Position numbers and translations under genes: made by a program. 64,000 bases of DNA from Coriaria nepalensis (Eukaryota; Streptophyta; Magnoliopsida; Cucurbitales; Coriariaceae): positions 22,091,209 to 22,155,208 of the forward strand of contig CP114482.1 in assembly GCA_027186245.1 (NCBI GenBank), in the 5' to 3' direction. Every line of letters begins with the position of its first letter. Positions within the stretch are counted from its first letter, which is position 1. This document shows, in pieces, positions 13,470 through 26,100 of this stretch. The notes under the pieces were generated by a model that made no database searches, was not told the DNA's origin, and saw only the letters and a list, made by a program, of their open reading frames with translations.

Positions 13470-15850
13470 TCAGTAAATCATTCTAAATCACTTCGAACAA
13501 AATTCGGCCTTTAAACATGACTTTCGTGCGTAGCTTGCAGTTGATATATTGAAGGCAACAATGCATTTGTTTAGCCTTAAAGTCATGTCACTGAGTCTCT
13601 TCTAGTCATTAAATCATTCTAAATTAATTCGAACGAATTCTATTATCGCCCTTCAAACATTATTTTCTTACGTAACATGTAATTAATCTATTGAAGACAA
13701 CAATGCATTATTTTAGCATTAAAAAGCATATGACTCAGTCTTTTCAATCATTAAATTGTTTGAAGGCACTTCGAACCAATTCTCTTTTTGTATTTTGCAC
13801 GTGGCTTTCATGCATAACTTGCAATTGATCTATTGATGACAACTATGCATTTTTTTAGCCTTAAAGTCATATTTTTGCATCTCTTTTAGTCAGTAAATCA
13901 TTCTAAATCACTTCGTATGAAATTCGGCCTTTAAACATGACTTTCGTGCCTAACTTGCAGTTGATCTATTATAGGCAACAATGCATTTGTTTAGCCTTGA
14001 AGTCATGTCACTGAGTCTCTTCTAGTCATTAAATCATTCTAAATTAATTGGAACGAATTCTATTATTGCCCTTCAAACATTATTTTACTACATAACATGT
14101 AATTAATCTATTGAAGACAACAATGCATTATTTTAGCGTTAAAAAGCATATCACTCAGTCTTTTCAATCATTAAATTGTTTGGAGGCACTTCGAACCAAT
14201 TCTCTTTTTGCATTTAAAATGCGACTTTCATGCATAACTTGCAATTGGTCTATTGATGGCAACTATGCATTTTTTAGCCTTAAAATCATATTTTTGCGTC
14301 TCTTTTAGTTAGTAAATCATTCTAAATCACTTCGAACGAAATTCGGCCTTTAAACATGACTTTCGTACGTAACTTGCAGTTGATCTATTAAAGGCAACAA
14401 TGCATTTGTTTAGCCTTGAAGTCATGTCACTGAGTCTCTTCTAGTCATTAAATCATTCTAAATGAATTCGAACGAATTCTATTTGCGCCCTTCAAACATT
14501 ATTTTCTTACATAACTTGTAATTAATCTATTGAAGACAACAATGCATTATTTTAGCGTTAAAAAGCATATCACCCAGTCTTTTCAATCATTAAATTGTTT
14601 GAAGGAACTTCGAACCAATTCTCTTTTTGCATTTAAAACGCGACTTTCATGCATAACTTGCAATTGATATATTGAAGGCAACAATGCATTTGTTTAGCCT
14701 TAAAGTCATGTCAATTAGGCTCTTCTAGTCGTTAAATCATTCTAAATTAAGTCGAACAAATTCTATTTTCGCCCTTCAAACATTATTTTCTTACATAACA
14801 TGTAATTAATCTATTGAAGACAACAATGCATTATTTTAGCATTAAAAAGCATATGACTTAGTCTTTTCAATCATTAAATTGTTTGGAGGCACTTCGAACC
14901 AATTCTATTTTTGCATTTAGAACGCGACTTTCATGCATAACTTGTAATTGATCTATTGATGGAAACTATGCATTTTTTTATCCTTAAAGTCATATTTTTG
15001 CGTCTTTTTTAGTCAGTAAATCATTCTAAATCACTTCAGACGAAATGCGGCCTTTAAACATGACTTTCGTGCGTAACTTGCAGTTGATCTATTGAAGGCA
15101 ACAATGCATTTGTTTAGCATTGAAGTCATGTCACTGAGTCTCTTCTAGTCATTAAATCATTCTAAATTAATTGGAACGAATTCTATTATTGCCCTTCAAA
15201 CATTATTTTCCTACATAACATGTAATTAATCTATTGAAGATAACAATGCATTATTTTAGCGTTAAAAAGCATATCACTCAGTCTTTTCAATTATTAAATT
15301 GTTTGGAGGCACTTCGAACCAATTCTCTTTTTGCATTTAAAACGCGACTTTCATGCATAACTTGCAATTGGTCTATTGATGGCAACTATGCATTTTTTAG
15401 CCTTAAAATCATATTTTTGCGTCTCTTTTAGTTAGTAAATCATTCTAAATCACTTCGAACGAAATTCGGCCTTTAAACATGACTTTCGTGCCTAACTTGC
15501 CGTTGATCTATTGAAGGCAACAATGCATTTGTTTAGCCTTAAAGTCATGTCATTGAGTCTCTTCTAGTCATTAAATCATTCTAAATTAATTCGAACGAAT
15601 TCTATTTGCGCCCTTCAAACATTATTTTCTTACATAACTTGTAATTAATCTATTGAAGACAACAATGCATTATTTTAGCGTTAAAAAGCATATCACTCAG
15701 TCTTTTCAATCATTAAATTGTTTGAAGGCACTTCGAACCAATTCCCTTTTTGCATTTAAAACGCGACTTTCATGCATAACTTGCAATTGATCTATTGATG
15801 GCAACTATGCATTTTTTAGCCTTAAAATCATATTTTTGCGTCTCTTTTAG
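13470..15850 (+). repeat. HOR unit, 17 monomers (2381 bp)
   Basis: This is a full unit with the B start TCAGTAAATCATTCTAAATC followed by TTCGAACAAAATTCGG, the A-to-C break at 14,664, and the terminal CATTGAGTCTC trimer. Together with the next two units it forms a tandem array at exact 2381-bp spacing (14,111/16,492/18,873; 15,234/17,615/19,996). Differences between copies are few single bases. Confidence 0.9.
14664..14664 (+). other. A-to-C order break, same hybrid
   Basis: The break sits 1194 bp into the 2381-bp HOR unit. The preceding A reads AAATTGTTTGAAGGAAC, as at 17.0 kb. Confidence 0.88.
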
Positions 15851-18231
15851 TCAGTAAATCATTCTAAATCACTTCGAACAAAATTCGGCCTTTAAACATG
15901 ACTTTCGTGCGTAGCTTGCAGTTGATATATTGAAGGCAACAATGCATTTGTTTAGCCTTAAAGTCATGTCACTGAGTCTCTTCTAGTCATTAAATCATTC
16001 TAAATTAATTCGAACGAATTCTATTATCGCCCTTCAAACATTATTTTCTTACGTAACATGTAATTAATCTATTGAAGACAACAATGCATTATTTTAGCAT
16101 TAAAAAGCATATGACTCAGTCTTTTCAATCATTAAATTGTTTGAAGGCACTTCGAACCAATTCTCTTTTTGTATTTTGCACGTGGCTTTCATGCATAACT
16201 TGCAATTGATCTATTGATGACAACTATGCATTTTTTTAGCCTTAAAGTCATATTTTTGCATCTCTTTTAGTCAGTAAATCATTCTAAATCACTTCGTATG
16301 AAATTCGGCCTTTAAACATGACTTTCGTGCCTAACTTGCAGTTGATCTATTATAGGCAACAATGCATTTGTTTAGCCTTGAAGTCATGTCACTGAGTCTC
16401 TTCTAGTCATTAAATCATTCTAAATTAATTGGAACGAATTCTATTATTGCCCTTCAAACATTATTTTACTACATAACATGTAATTAATCTATTGAAGACA
16501 ACAATGCATTATTTTAGCGTTAAAAAGCATATCACTCAGTCTTTTCAATCATTAAATTGTTTGGAGGCACTTCGAACCAATTCTCTTTTTGCATTTAAAA
16601 TGCGACTTTCATGCATAACTTGCAATTGGTCTATTGATGGCAACTATGCATTTTTTAGCCTTAAAATCATATTTTTGCGTCTCTTTTAGTTAGTAAATCA
16701 TTCTAAATCACTTCGAACGAAATTCGGCCTTTAAACATGACTTTCGTACGTAACTTGCAGTTGATCTATTAAAGGCAACAATGCATTTGTTTAGCCTTGA
16801 AGTCATGTCACTGAGTCTCTTCTAGTCATTAAATCATTCTAAATGAATTCGAACGAATTCTATTTGCGCCCTTCAAACATTATTTTCTTACATAACTTGT
16901 AATTAATCTATTGAAGACAACAATGCATTATTTTAGCGTTAAAAAGCATATCACCCAGTCTTTTCAATCATTAAATTGTTTGAAGGAACTTCGAACCAAT
17001 TCTCTTTTTGCATTTAAAACGCGACTTTCATGCATAACTTGCAATTGATATATTGAAGGCAACAATGCATTTGTTTAGCCTTAAAGTCATGTCAATTAGG
17101 CTCTTCTAGTCGTTAAATCATTCTAAATTAAGTCGAACAAATTCTATTTTCGCCCTTCAAACATTATTTTCTTACATAACATGTAATTAATCTATTGAAG
17201 ACAACAATGCATTATTTTAGCATTAAAAAGCATATGACTTAGTCTTTTCAATCATTAAATTGTTTGGAGGCACTTCGAACCAATTCTATTTTTGCATTTA
17301 GAACGCGACTTTCATGCATAACTTGTAATTGATCTATTGATGGAAACTATGCATTTTTTTATCCTTAAAGTCATATTTTTGCGTCTTTTTTAGTCAGTAA
17401 ATCATTCTAAATCACTTCAGACGAAATGCGGCCTTTAAACATGACTTTCGTGCGTAACTTGCAGTTGATCTATTGAAGGCAACAATGCATTTGTTTAGCA
17501 TTGAAGTCATGTCACTGAGTCTCTTCTAGTCATTAAATCATTCTAAATTAATTGGAACGAATTCTATTATTGCCCTTCAAACATTATTTTCCTACATAAC
17601 ATGTAATTAATCTATTGAAGACAACAATGCATTATTTTAGCGTTAAAAAGCATATCACTCAGTCTTTTCAATCATTAAATTGTTTGGAGGCACTTCGAAC
17701 CAATTCTCTTTTTGCATTTAAAACGCGACTTTCATGCATAACTTGCAATTGGTCTATTGATGGCAACTATGCATTTTTTAGCCTTAAAATCATATTTTTG
17801 CGTCTCTTTTAGTTAGTAAATCATTCTAAATCACTTCGAACGAAATTCGGCCTTTAAACATGACTTTCGTGCCTAACTTGCAGTTGATCTATTGAAGGCA
17901 ACAATGCATTTGTTTAGCCTTAAAGTCATGTCATTGAGTCTCTTCTAGTCATTAAATCATTCTAAATTAATTCGAACGAATTCTATTTGCGCCCTTCAAA
18001 CATTATTTTCTTACATAACTTGTAATTAATCTATTGAAGACAACAATGCATTATTTTAGCGTTAAAAAGCATATCACTCAGTCTTTTCAATCATTAAATT
18101 GTTTGAAGGCACTTCGAACCAATTCCCTTTTTGCATTTAAAACGCGACTTTCATGCATAACTTGCAATTGATCTATTGATGGCAACTATGCATTTTTTAG
18201 CCTTAAAATCATATTTTTGCATCTCTTTTAG
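15851..18231 (+). repeat. HOR unit, 17 monomers (2381 bp)
   Basis: This is the second full tandem copy. It shares with the preceding copy the rare TTTTACTACATAAC form in C (near 16,465, against 14,084), while the next copy has TTTTCCTACATAAC at that place, which makes these two copies sisters. The A-to-C break is at 17,045. Confidence 0.9.
17045..17045 (+). other. A-to-C order break, same hybrid
   Basis: It lies exactly 2381 bp after the previous break, in the second full HOR unit. Confidence 0.88.
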
Positions 18232-20215
18232 TCAGTAAATCATTCTAAATCACTTCGAACAAAATTCGGCCTTTAAACATGACTTTCGTGCGTAGCTTGC
18301 AGTTGATATATTGAAGGCAACAATGCATTTGTTTAGCCTTAAAGTCATGTCACTGAGTCTCTTCTAGTCATTAAATCATTCTAAATTAATTCGAACGAAT
18401 TCTATTATCGCCCTTCAAACATTATTTTCTTACGTAACATGTAATTAATCTATTGAAGACAACAATGCATTATTTTAGCATTAAAAAGCATATGACTCAG
18501 TCTTTTCAATCATTAAATTGTTTGAAGGCACTTCGAACCAATTCTCTTTTTGTATTTTGCACGTGTCTTTCATGCATAACTTGCAATTGATCTATTGATG
18601 ACAACTATGCATTTTTTTAGCCTTAAAGTCATATTTTTGCATCTCTTTTAGTCAGTAAATCATTCTAAATCACTTCGTATGAAATTCGGCCTTTAAACAT
18701 GACTTTCGTGCCTAACTTGCAGTTGATCTATTATAGGCAACAATGCATTTGTTTAGCCTTGAAGTCATGTCACTGAGTCTCTTCTAGTCATTAAATCATT
18801 CTAAATTAATTGGAACGAATTCTATTATTGCCCTTCAAACATTATTTTCCTACATAACATGTAATTAATCTATTGAAGACAACAATGCATTATTTTAGCG
18901 TTAAAAAGCATATCACTCAGTCTTTTCAATCATTAAATTGTTTGGAGGCACTTCGAACCAATTCTCTTTTTGCATTTAAAATGCGACTTTCATGCATAAC
19001 TTGCAATTGGTCTATTGATGGCAACTATGCATTTTTTAGCCTTAAAATCATATTTTTGCGTCTCTTTTAGTTAGTAAATCATTCTAAATCACTTCGAACG
19101 AAATTCGGCCTTTAAACATGACTTTCGTACGTAACTTGCAGTTGATCTATTAAAGGCAACAATGCATTTGTTTAGCCTTGAAGTCATGTCACTGAGTCTC
19201 TTCTAGTCATTAAATCATTCTAAATGAATTCGAACGAATTCTATTTGCGCCCTTCAAACATTATTTTCTTACATAACTTGTAATTAATCTATTGAAGACA
19301 ACAATGCATTATTTTAGCGTTAAAAAGCATATCACCCAGTCTTTTCAATCATTAAATTGTTGGAAGGAACTTCGAACCAATTCTCTTTTTGCATTTAAAA
19401 CGCGACTTTCATGCATAACTTGCAATTGATATATTGAAGGCAACAATGCATTTGTTTAGCCTTAAAGTCATGTCAATTAGGCTCTTCTAGTCGTTAAATC
19501 ATTCTAAATTAAGTCGAACAAATTCTATTTTCGCCCTTCAAACATTATTTTCTTACATAACATGTAATTAATCTATTGAAGACAACAATGCATTATTTTA
19601 GCATTAAAAAGCATATGACTTAGTCTTTTCAATCATTAAATTGTTTGGAGGCACTTCGAACCAATTCTATTTTTGCATTTAGAACGCGACTTTCATGCAT
19701 AACTTGTAATTGATCTATTGATGGAAACTATGCATTTTTTTATCCTTAAAGTCATATTTTTGCGTCTTTTTTAGTCAGTAAATCATTCTAAATCACTTCA
19801 GACGAAATGCGGCCTTTAAACATGACTTTCGTGCGTAACTTGCAGTTGATCTATTGAAGGCAACAATGCATTTGTTTAGCATTGAAGTCATGTCACTGAG
19901 TCTCTTCTAGTCATTAAATCATTCTAAATTAATTGGAACGAATTCTATTATTGCCCTTCAAACATTATTTTCCTACATAACATGTAATTAATCTATTGAA
20001 GACAACAATGCATTATTTTAGCGTTAAAAAGCATATCACTCAGTCTTTTCAATCATTAAATTGTTTGGAGGCACTTCGAACCAATTCTCTTTTTGCATTT
20101 AAAACGCGACTTTCATGCATAACTTGCAATTGGTCTATTGATGGCAACTATGCATTTTTTAGCCTTAAAATCATATTTTTGCGTCTCTTTTAGTTAGTAA
20201 ATCATTCTAAATCAC
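18232..20215 (+). repeat. HOR unit, truncated third copy of the 2381-bp unit
   Basis: The unit follows the 2381-bp HOR to about 20,215 and then leaves it at ACGATATTCGG, so about 400 bp of the terminal trimer are missing. The same exit sequence follows the isolated unit that ends at 7310. The A-to-C break is at 19,426. This is the right end of the strongly homogenised block. Confidence 0.85.
19426..19426 (+). other. A-to-C order break, same hybrid
   Basis: It lies exactly 2381 bp after the break at 17,045. The preceding A has AAATTGTTGGAAGGAAC, linking it to the copies at 6.1 and 12.7 kb rather than to its tandem neighbours. Confidence 0.88.
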
Positions 20216-22504
20216 TTCGAACGATATTCGGCCTTTAAACATGACTTTCGTGCCTAACTTGCAGTTGATCTATTCAAGGCAACAATGCATTTGTTTAGCC
20301 TTGAAGTCATGTCACTGAGTCTCTTCTAATCATTAAATCATTCTAAATTGATTGGAACGAATTCTATTATCGCCCTTCAAACATTATTTTCTTACATAAC
20401 ATGTAATTAATCTATTGAAGACAACAATGCATTATTTTAGCATTAAAAAGCATATCACTCAGTCTTTTCAATCATTAAATTGTTTGAAGGCACTTCGAAC
20501 CAATTCCCTTTTTGCATTTGGAATGCGGCTTTCATGCATAATTTGCAATTGATCTATTGATGGAAACTATGCATTTTTTGAGCCTTAGAATCATATTTTT
20601 GCGTCTCTTTTAGTCAGTAAATCATTCTAAATCACTTCGAACGAAATTCGGCCTTTAAACATGACTTTCGTGCGTAACTTGCAGTTGATCTATTGAAGGC
20701 AACAATGCATTTGTTTAGCCTTGAAGTCATGTCACTGAGTCTCTTCTAGTCATTAAATCATTCTAAATTAATTCGAACGAATTCTATTATCGCCCTTCAA
20801 ACGTTATTTTCTTACATAACATGTAATTAATTTATTGAAGACAACAATGCATTATTTTAGCATTAAAAAGCATATGACTTAGTCTTTTCAATCATTAAAT
20901 TGTTTGGAGGCACTTCGAACCAATTCTATTTTTGCATTTAGAACGCGACTTTCATGCATAACTTGTAATTGATCTATTGATGGAAACTATGCATTTTTTT
21001 ATCCTTAAAGTCATATTTTTGCGTCTTTTTTAGTCAGTAAATCATTCTAAATCACTTCGGACGAAATGCGGCCTTTAAACATGACTTTCGTGCGTAACTT
21101 GCAGTTGATCTATTGAAGGCAACAATGCATTTGTTTAGCCTTAAAGTCATGTCATTGAGTCTCTTCTAGTCATTAAATCATTCTAAATTAATTCGAACGA
21201 ATTCTATTTTTGCCCTTCAAACATTATTTTCTTACATAAATTGTAGTTAATCTATTGAAGACAACAATGCATTATTTTAGCGTTAAAAAGCATATCACTC
21301 AGTCTTTTCATTCATTAAATTGTTTGAAGGCACTTCGAACCAATTCGCTTTTTGCATTTAAAACGCGACTTTCATGCATAACTTGCAATTGATCTAATGA
21401 TGGCAACTGTGCATTTTTTAGCCTTAAAATCATATTTTTGCGTCTCTTTTAGTCAGTAAATCATTCTAAATCACTTCGAACGAAATTCGGCCTTTAAACA
21501 TGACTTTCGTGCGTAACTTGCAGTTGATCTATTGAAGGCAACAAAGCATTTGTTTAGCCTTGAAGTCATGTCACTGAGTCTCTTCTCGTCATTAAATCAT
21601 TCTAAATGAATTCGAACGAATTCTATTTGCGCCCTTCAAACATTATTTTCTTACATAACTTGTAATTAATCTATTGAAGACAACAATGCATTATTTTAGC
21701 ATTAAAAAGCATATCACTCAGTCTTTTCAATCATTAAATTGTTTGAAGGCACTTCGAACCAATTCTCTTTTTCCATTTAAAACGCGACTTTCATGCATAA
21801 CCTGCAATTGATCTATTGATGGCAACTATGCATTTTTTAGCCTTAAAATCATATTTTTGCGTCTCTTTTAGTCAGTAAATCATTCTAAATCACTTCAAAC
21901 GAAATTCGGCCTTTGAACATGACTTTCGTGCGTAACTTGCAGTTGATCTATTGAAGGCAACAATGCATTTCTTTAGTCTTGAGGTCATGTCACTGAGTCT
22001 CTTCTAGTCATTAAATCATTCTAAATGAATTCGAACGAATTCTATTTGCGCCCTTCAAACATTATTTTCTTACATAACTTGTAATTAATCTATCGAAGAC
22101 AACAATGCATTATTTTAGCATTAAAAAGCATATAACTCAGTCTTTTCAATCATTAAATTGTTTGGAGGCACTTCGAACCAATTCTGTTTTTGCATTTAGA
22201 ACGGGACTTTCATGCATAACTTGGAATTGATCTATTGATGGCAACTATGCATTTTTTTAGCCTTAAAGTCATATTTTTGCGTCTCTTTTAGTCAGTAAAT
22301 CATTCTAAATCACTTCGGACGAAATTCGGCCTCTAAACATGACTTTCGTGCATAACTTGCATTTCATCTATTGAAGGCAACAATGCATTTGTTTAGCCTT
22401 AAAGTCATGTCATTGAGTCTCTTCTAGTCATTAAATCATTCTAAATTAATTCGAACGAATTCTATTTTTGCCCTTCAAACAATATTTTCTTACATAACTT
22501 GGAA
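20216..22504 (+). repeat. Diverged A-B-C trimers without a clear HOR
   Basis: From 20,216 the copies no longer match each other at any fixed multiple of the trimer. Each trimer has its own private changes, such as TTTGAGCCTTAGAATC near 20,578, ATAAATTGTAGTTAATC near 21,237 and ATCTAATGATGG near 21,394. The opening 160 bp match 7,330-7,489. This looks like an older, unhomogenised stretch between two HOR blocks. No gene is visible. Confidence 0.85.
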
Positions 22505-22505
22505 T
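22505..22505 (+). other. C-to-B order break (A monomer missing)
   Basis: A C monomer ends with TTACATAACTTGGAA and is followed at once by TTGATCTATTGATGACAACT, the start of B. It is the only break of this kind in the window and is not copied elsewhere. Confidence 0.87.
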
Positions 22506-24009
22506 TGATCTATTGATGACAACTATGCATTTTTTAGCCTTAAAATCATATTTTTGCGTCTCTTTTAGTCAGTAAATCATTCTAAATCACTTCGAACGAA
22601 ATTCGGCCTTTAGACATGACTTTCGTGCGTAACTTGTAGTTGATCTATTATAGGCAACAATGCATTTGTTTAGCCTTGAAGTCATGTTACTGAGTCTCTT
22701 CTAGTCATTAAATCATTCTAAATTAATTCGAACGAATTCTATTATCGCCCTTCAAACTTTATTTTCTTACATAACTTGTAATTAATCTATTGAAGAAATC
22801 AATGCATTATTTTAGCATTACTCACTGAGGCTTTTTAATCATTAAATTGTTTGAAGGGACTTCCAACCAATTCTCTTTTTGCATTTAAAACGCAACTTTC
22901 ATGCATAATTTTCAATTGATCTATTGATGGCAACTATGCATTTTTTTACCCTGAAAATCATATTTTTGCGTATCTTTTAGTCATTAAATCTTTCTAAATC
23001 ACTTCGAACGAAATTCGGCCTTTAAACATGACTTTCGTGCATAACTTGCAGTTGATCTATTGAAGGCAACAATGCATTTGTTTAGCCCTAAGGTCATGTC
23101 ACTAAGTCTTTTCTAGTCATTAAATCATTCTAAATTAATTCGAACGAATTCTATTTTCGCCCTTCAAACATTATTTTCTTACATAACTTGTAATTAATCT
23201 ATTGAAGAAAACAATGCATTATTTTAGCATTACTCACTCAGGCTTTTCAATCATTAAATTGTTTGAAGGCACCTCGAACCAATTCTCTTTTTGTATTTAG
23301 AATGCGACTTTCATGCATAACTTGCAATTGATCTATTAATGGCAACTATGCATTTTCTAGCCTTAAAATCATATTTTTGCGTCTCTTTTAGTCAGTAAAT
23401 CATTCTAAATCACTTCGAACGAAAAGCGGCCTTTAAAAATGACTTTCGTGCATAACCTGCAGTTGATCTATTATAGGCAACAATGCATTTGTTTAGCCTT
23501 GAAGTCATGTTACTGAGTCTTTTCTAGTCATTAAATCATTCTAAATTAATTCGAACGAATTCTATTATCGCCCTTCAAACTTTATTTTCTTACATAACTT
23601 GTAATTAATCTATTGAAGAAAACAATGCATTATTTTAGCATTACTTACTCAGGCTATTCAATCATTAAATTGTTTGAAGGCACTTCCAACCAATTCTCTT
23701 TTTGCATTTAAAACGCAACTTTCATGCATAATTTTCAATTGATCTATTGATGGCAACTATGCATTTTTTTATACTGAAAGTCGTATTTTTGCGTATCTTT
23801 TAGTCATTAAATCTTTCTAAATCACTTCGAACGAAATTCGGCCTTTTAACATGACTTTCGTGCATAACTTGCAGTTGATCTATTATAGGCAACAATGCAT
23901 TTGTTTAGCCTTGAAGTCATGTTACTGAGTCTCTTCTAGTCATTAAATCATTCTAAATTAGTTCGAACGAATTCTATTATCGCCCTTCAAACTTTATTTT
24001 CTTACATAA
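22505..24009 (+). repeat. Trimers with a short A variant (411-412 bp period)
   Basis: Three trimers here carry an A subunit reading GCATTACTCACTCAGGC or GCATTACTTACTCAGGC (22,816; 23,227; 23,638). The normal text is GCATTAAAAAGCATATCAC before CTCAG, so 8 bp are missing. The result is a local 411-412 bp period instead of 420. The linked form ACTTCCAACCAATTC, which destroys the central TTCGAA, is found in the same A monomers. The segment leads into the 2.09 kb HOR, which inherits this A variant once per unit. Confidence 0.82.
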
Positions 24010-26100
24010 CTTGTAATTAATCTATTGAAGAAAACAATGCATTATTTTAGCATTACTTACTCAGGCTTTTCAATCATTAAATTGTTTGAAGGCACTTCCA
24101 ACCAATTCTCTTTTTGCATTTAAAACGCAACTTTCATGCATAATTTTCAATTGATCTATTGATGGTAACTATGCATTTTTTTACACCGAAAGTCGCATTT
24201 TTGCGTATCTTTTAGTCATTAAATCTTTCTAAATCACTTCGAACGAAATTCGGCCTTTAAACATGACTTTCGTGCATAACTTGCAGTTGATCTATTGAAG
24301 GCAACAATGCATTTGTTTAGCCTTAAAGTCATGTCACTAAGTCTTTTCTAGTCATTAAATCATTCTAAATTAATTCGAATGAATTCTATTTTCGCCCTTC
24401 AAACATTATTTTCTTACATAACTTGTAATTAATCTATTGAAGACAACAATCCATTATTTTAGCATTAAAAAGCATATGACTCAGTCTTTTCAATCATTAA
24501 ATTGTTTGAAAGCACTTCGAACCAATTCTCTTTTTGTATTTTGAACGTGGTTTTCATGCATAACTTGCAATTGATCTATTGATGGTAACTATGCATTTTT
24601 TTACCCTTAAAGTCATATTTTTGCGTCTCTTTTAGTCATTAAATCTTTCAAAATCACTTCATAAGAAATTCGGCATTTAAACATGACTTTCGTGCATAAC
24701 TTGCAGTTGATCTACTATAGGCAAGAATGCATTTCTTTAGCTTTAACGTCATGTCACTGAGTCTCTTCTAGTCATTAAATCATTATAAATTAATTCGAAC
24801 GAATTCTATTATCGCCCTTCAAACATTATTTTCTTACATAACTTGTAATTAATCTATTGAAGACAACAATGCATTATTTTAGCATTAAAAAGTATATCCC
24901 TCTTTCTTTTCAATTATTAAATTGTTTGAAGGCACTTCGAACCAATTCTCTTTTTGCATTTAGAACGCGACTTTCATGCATAACTTGTAATTGATCTATT
25001 GATGGCAACTATGCAGTTTTTTAGCCTTAAAGTCATATTTTTGCGTCTCTTTTTGTCAGTTAATCATTCTAAATCACTTCGGACGAAATGCGGCCTTTAA
25101 GCATGACTTTCGTGCGTAACTTGCAGTTGATCTATTGAAGGCAACAATGCATTTGTTTAGCCTTAAAGTCATGTCATTGAGTCTCTTCTAGTCATTTAAT
25201 CATTCTAAATTAATTTGAACGAATTCTATTTTTGCCCTTCAAACATTATTTTCTTACATAACTTGTAATTAATCTATTGAAGACAACAATGCATTATTCT
25301 AGCGTTAAAAAGCATATGACTCAGTCTTTTCAATCATTAAATTGTTTGAAGGCACTTCGAACCAATTCTCTTTCTGCATTTAAAACGCGACTTTCATGCA
25401 TAACTTGCAATTGATCTATTGATGGCAACTATGCACTTTTTAGCCTTAAAATCATATTTTTGCATCTCTTTTTGTCAGTAAATCATTCTAAATCACTTCG
25501 AACGAAATTCGGCCTTTAAACATGACTTTCGTGCGTAACTTGCAGTTGATCTATTGAAGGCAACAATGCATTTGTTTAGCCTTGAAGTCATGTCACTGAG
25601 TCTCTTCTAGTCATTAAATCATTCTAAATTAATTCGAACGAATTCTATTATCGCCCTTCAAACATTATTTTCTTACATAACATGTAATTAATCTATTGAA
25701 GACAACAATGCATTATTTTAGCTTTAAAAAGCATATGACTCAGTCTTTTCAATCATTATATTGTTGGAAGGCACTTCGAACCAATTCTCTTTTTGTATTT
25801 TCAACCTGGCTTTCATGCATAACTTGCAATTGATCTATTGATGGACACTATGCATTTTGTTACCCTTAAAGTCATATTTTTGCGTCACTTTTTGTCAGTA
25901 AATCATTCTAAATCACTTCGTATGAAATTCGGCATTTAAACATGACTTTCGTGCATAACTTGCAGTTGATTTATTATAGGCAACAATGCATTTGTTTAGC
26001 CTTGAAGTCATGTTACTAAGTCTCTTCTAGTTATTAAATCATTCTAAATTAATTCGAACGAATTCTATTTTCGCCCTTCAAACATTATTTTCTTACATAA
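24010..26100 (+). repeat. 2.09-kb HOR, copy 1 (15 monomers)
   Basis: Markers for the unit are the short A variant (24,050), the B form TTACACCGAAAGTCGC (near 24,181), the B form TTCATAAGAAATTCGG (near 24,659), AGTATATCCCTCTTTC (24,891) and the A form TATTCTAGCGTTAAA (near 25,296). All recur in copy 3, and most in copy 2. The unit is about 2091 bp because one A is 8 bp short. Confidence 0.87.

Noticed and set aside
3473..20193. Thirteen plus-strand 65-codon open frames with nearly identical translations (for example at 3473, 5571, 6694, 19996)
   Set aside because: They start at TTG within the TCTATTGAAGAC monomer start, span the A/B boundary and recur only because the repeat recurs. They are absent from most other trimers because single changes create stops. 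No ribosome or promoter context or codon bias supports coding.
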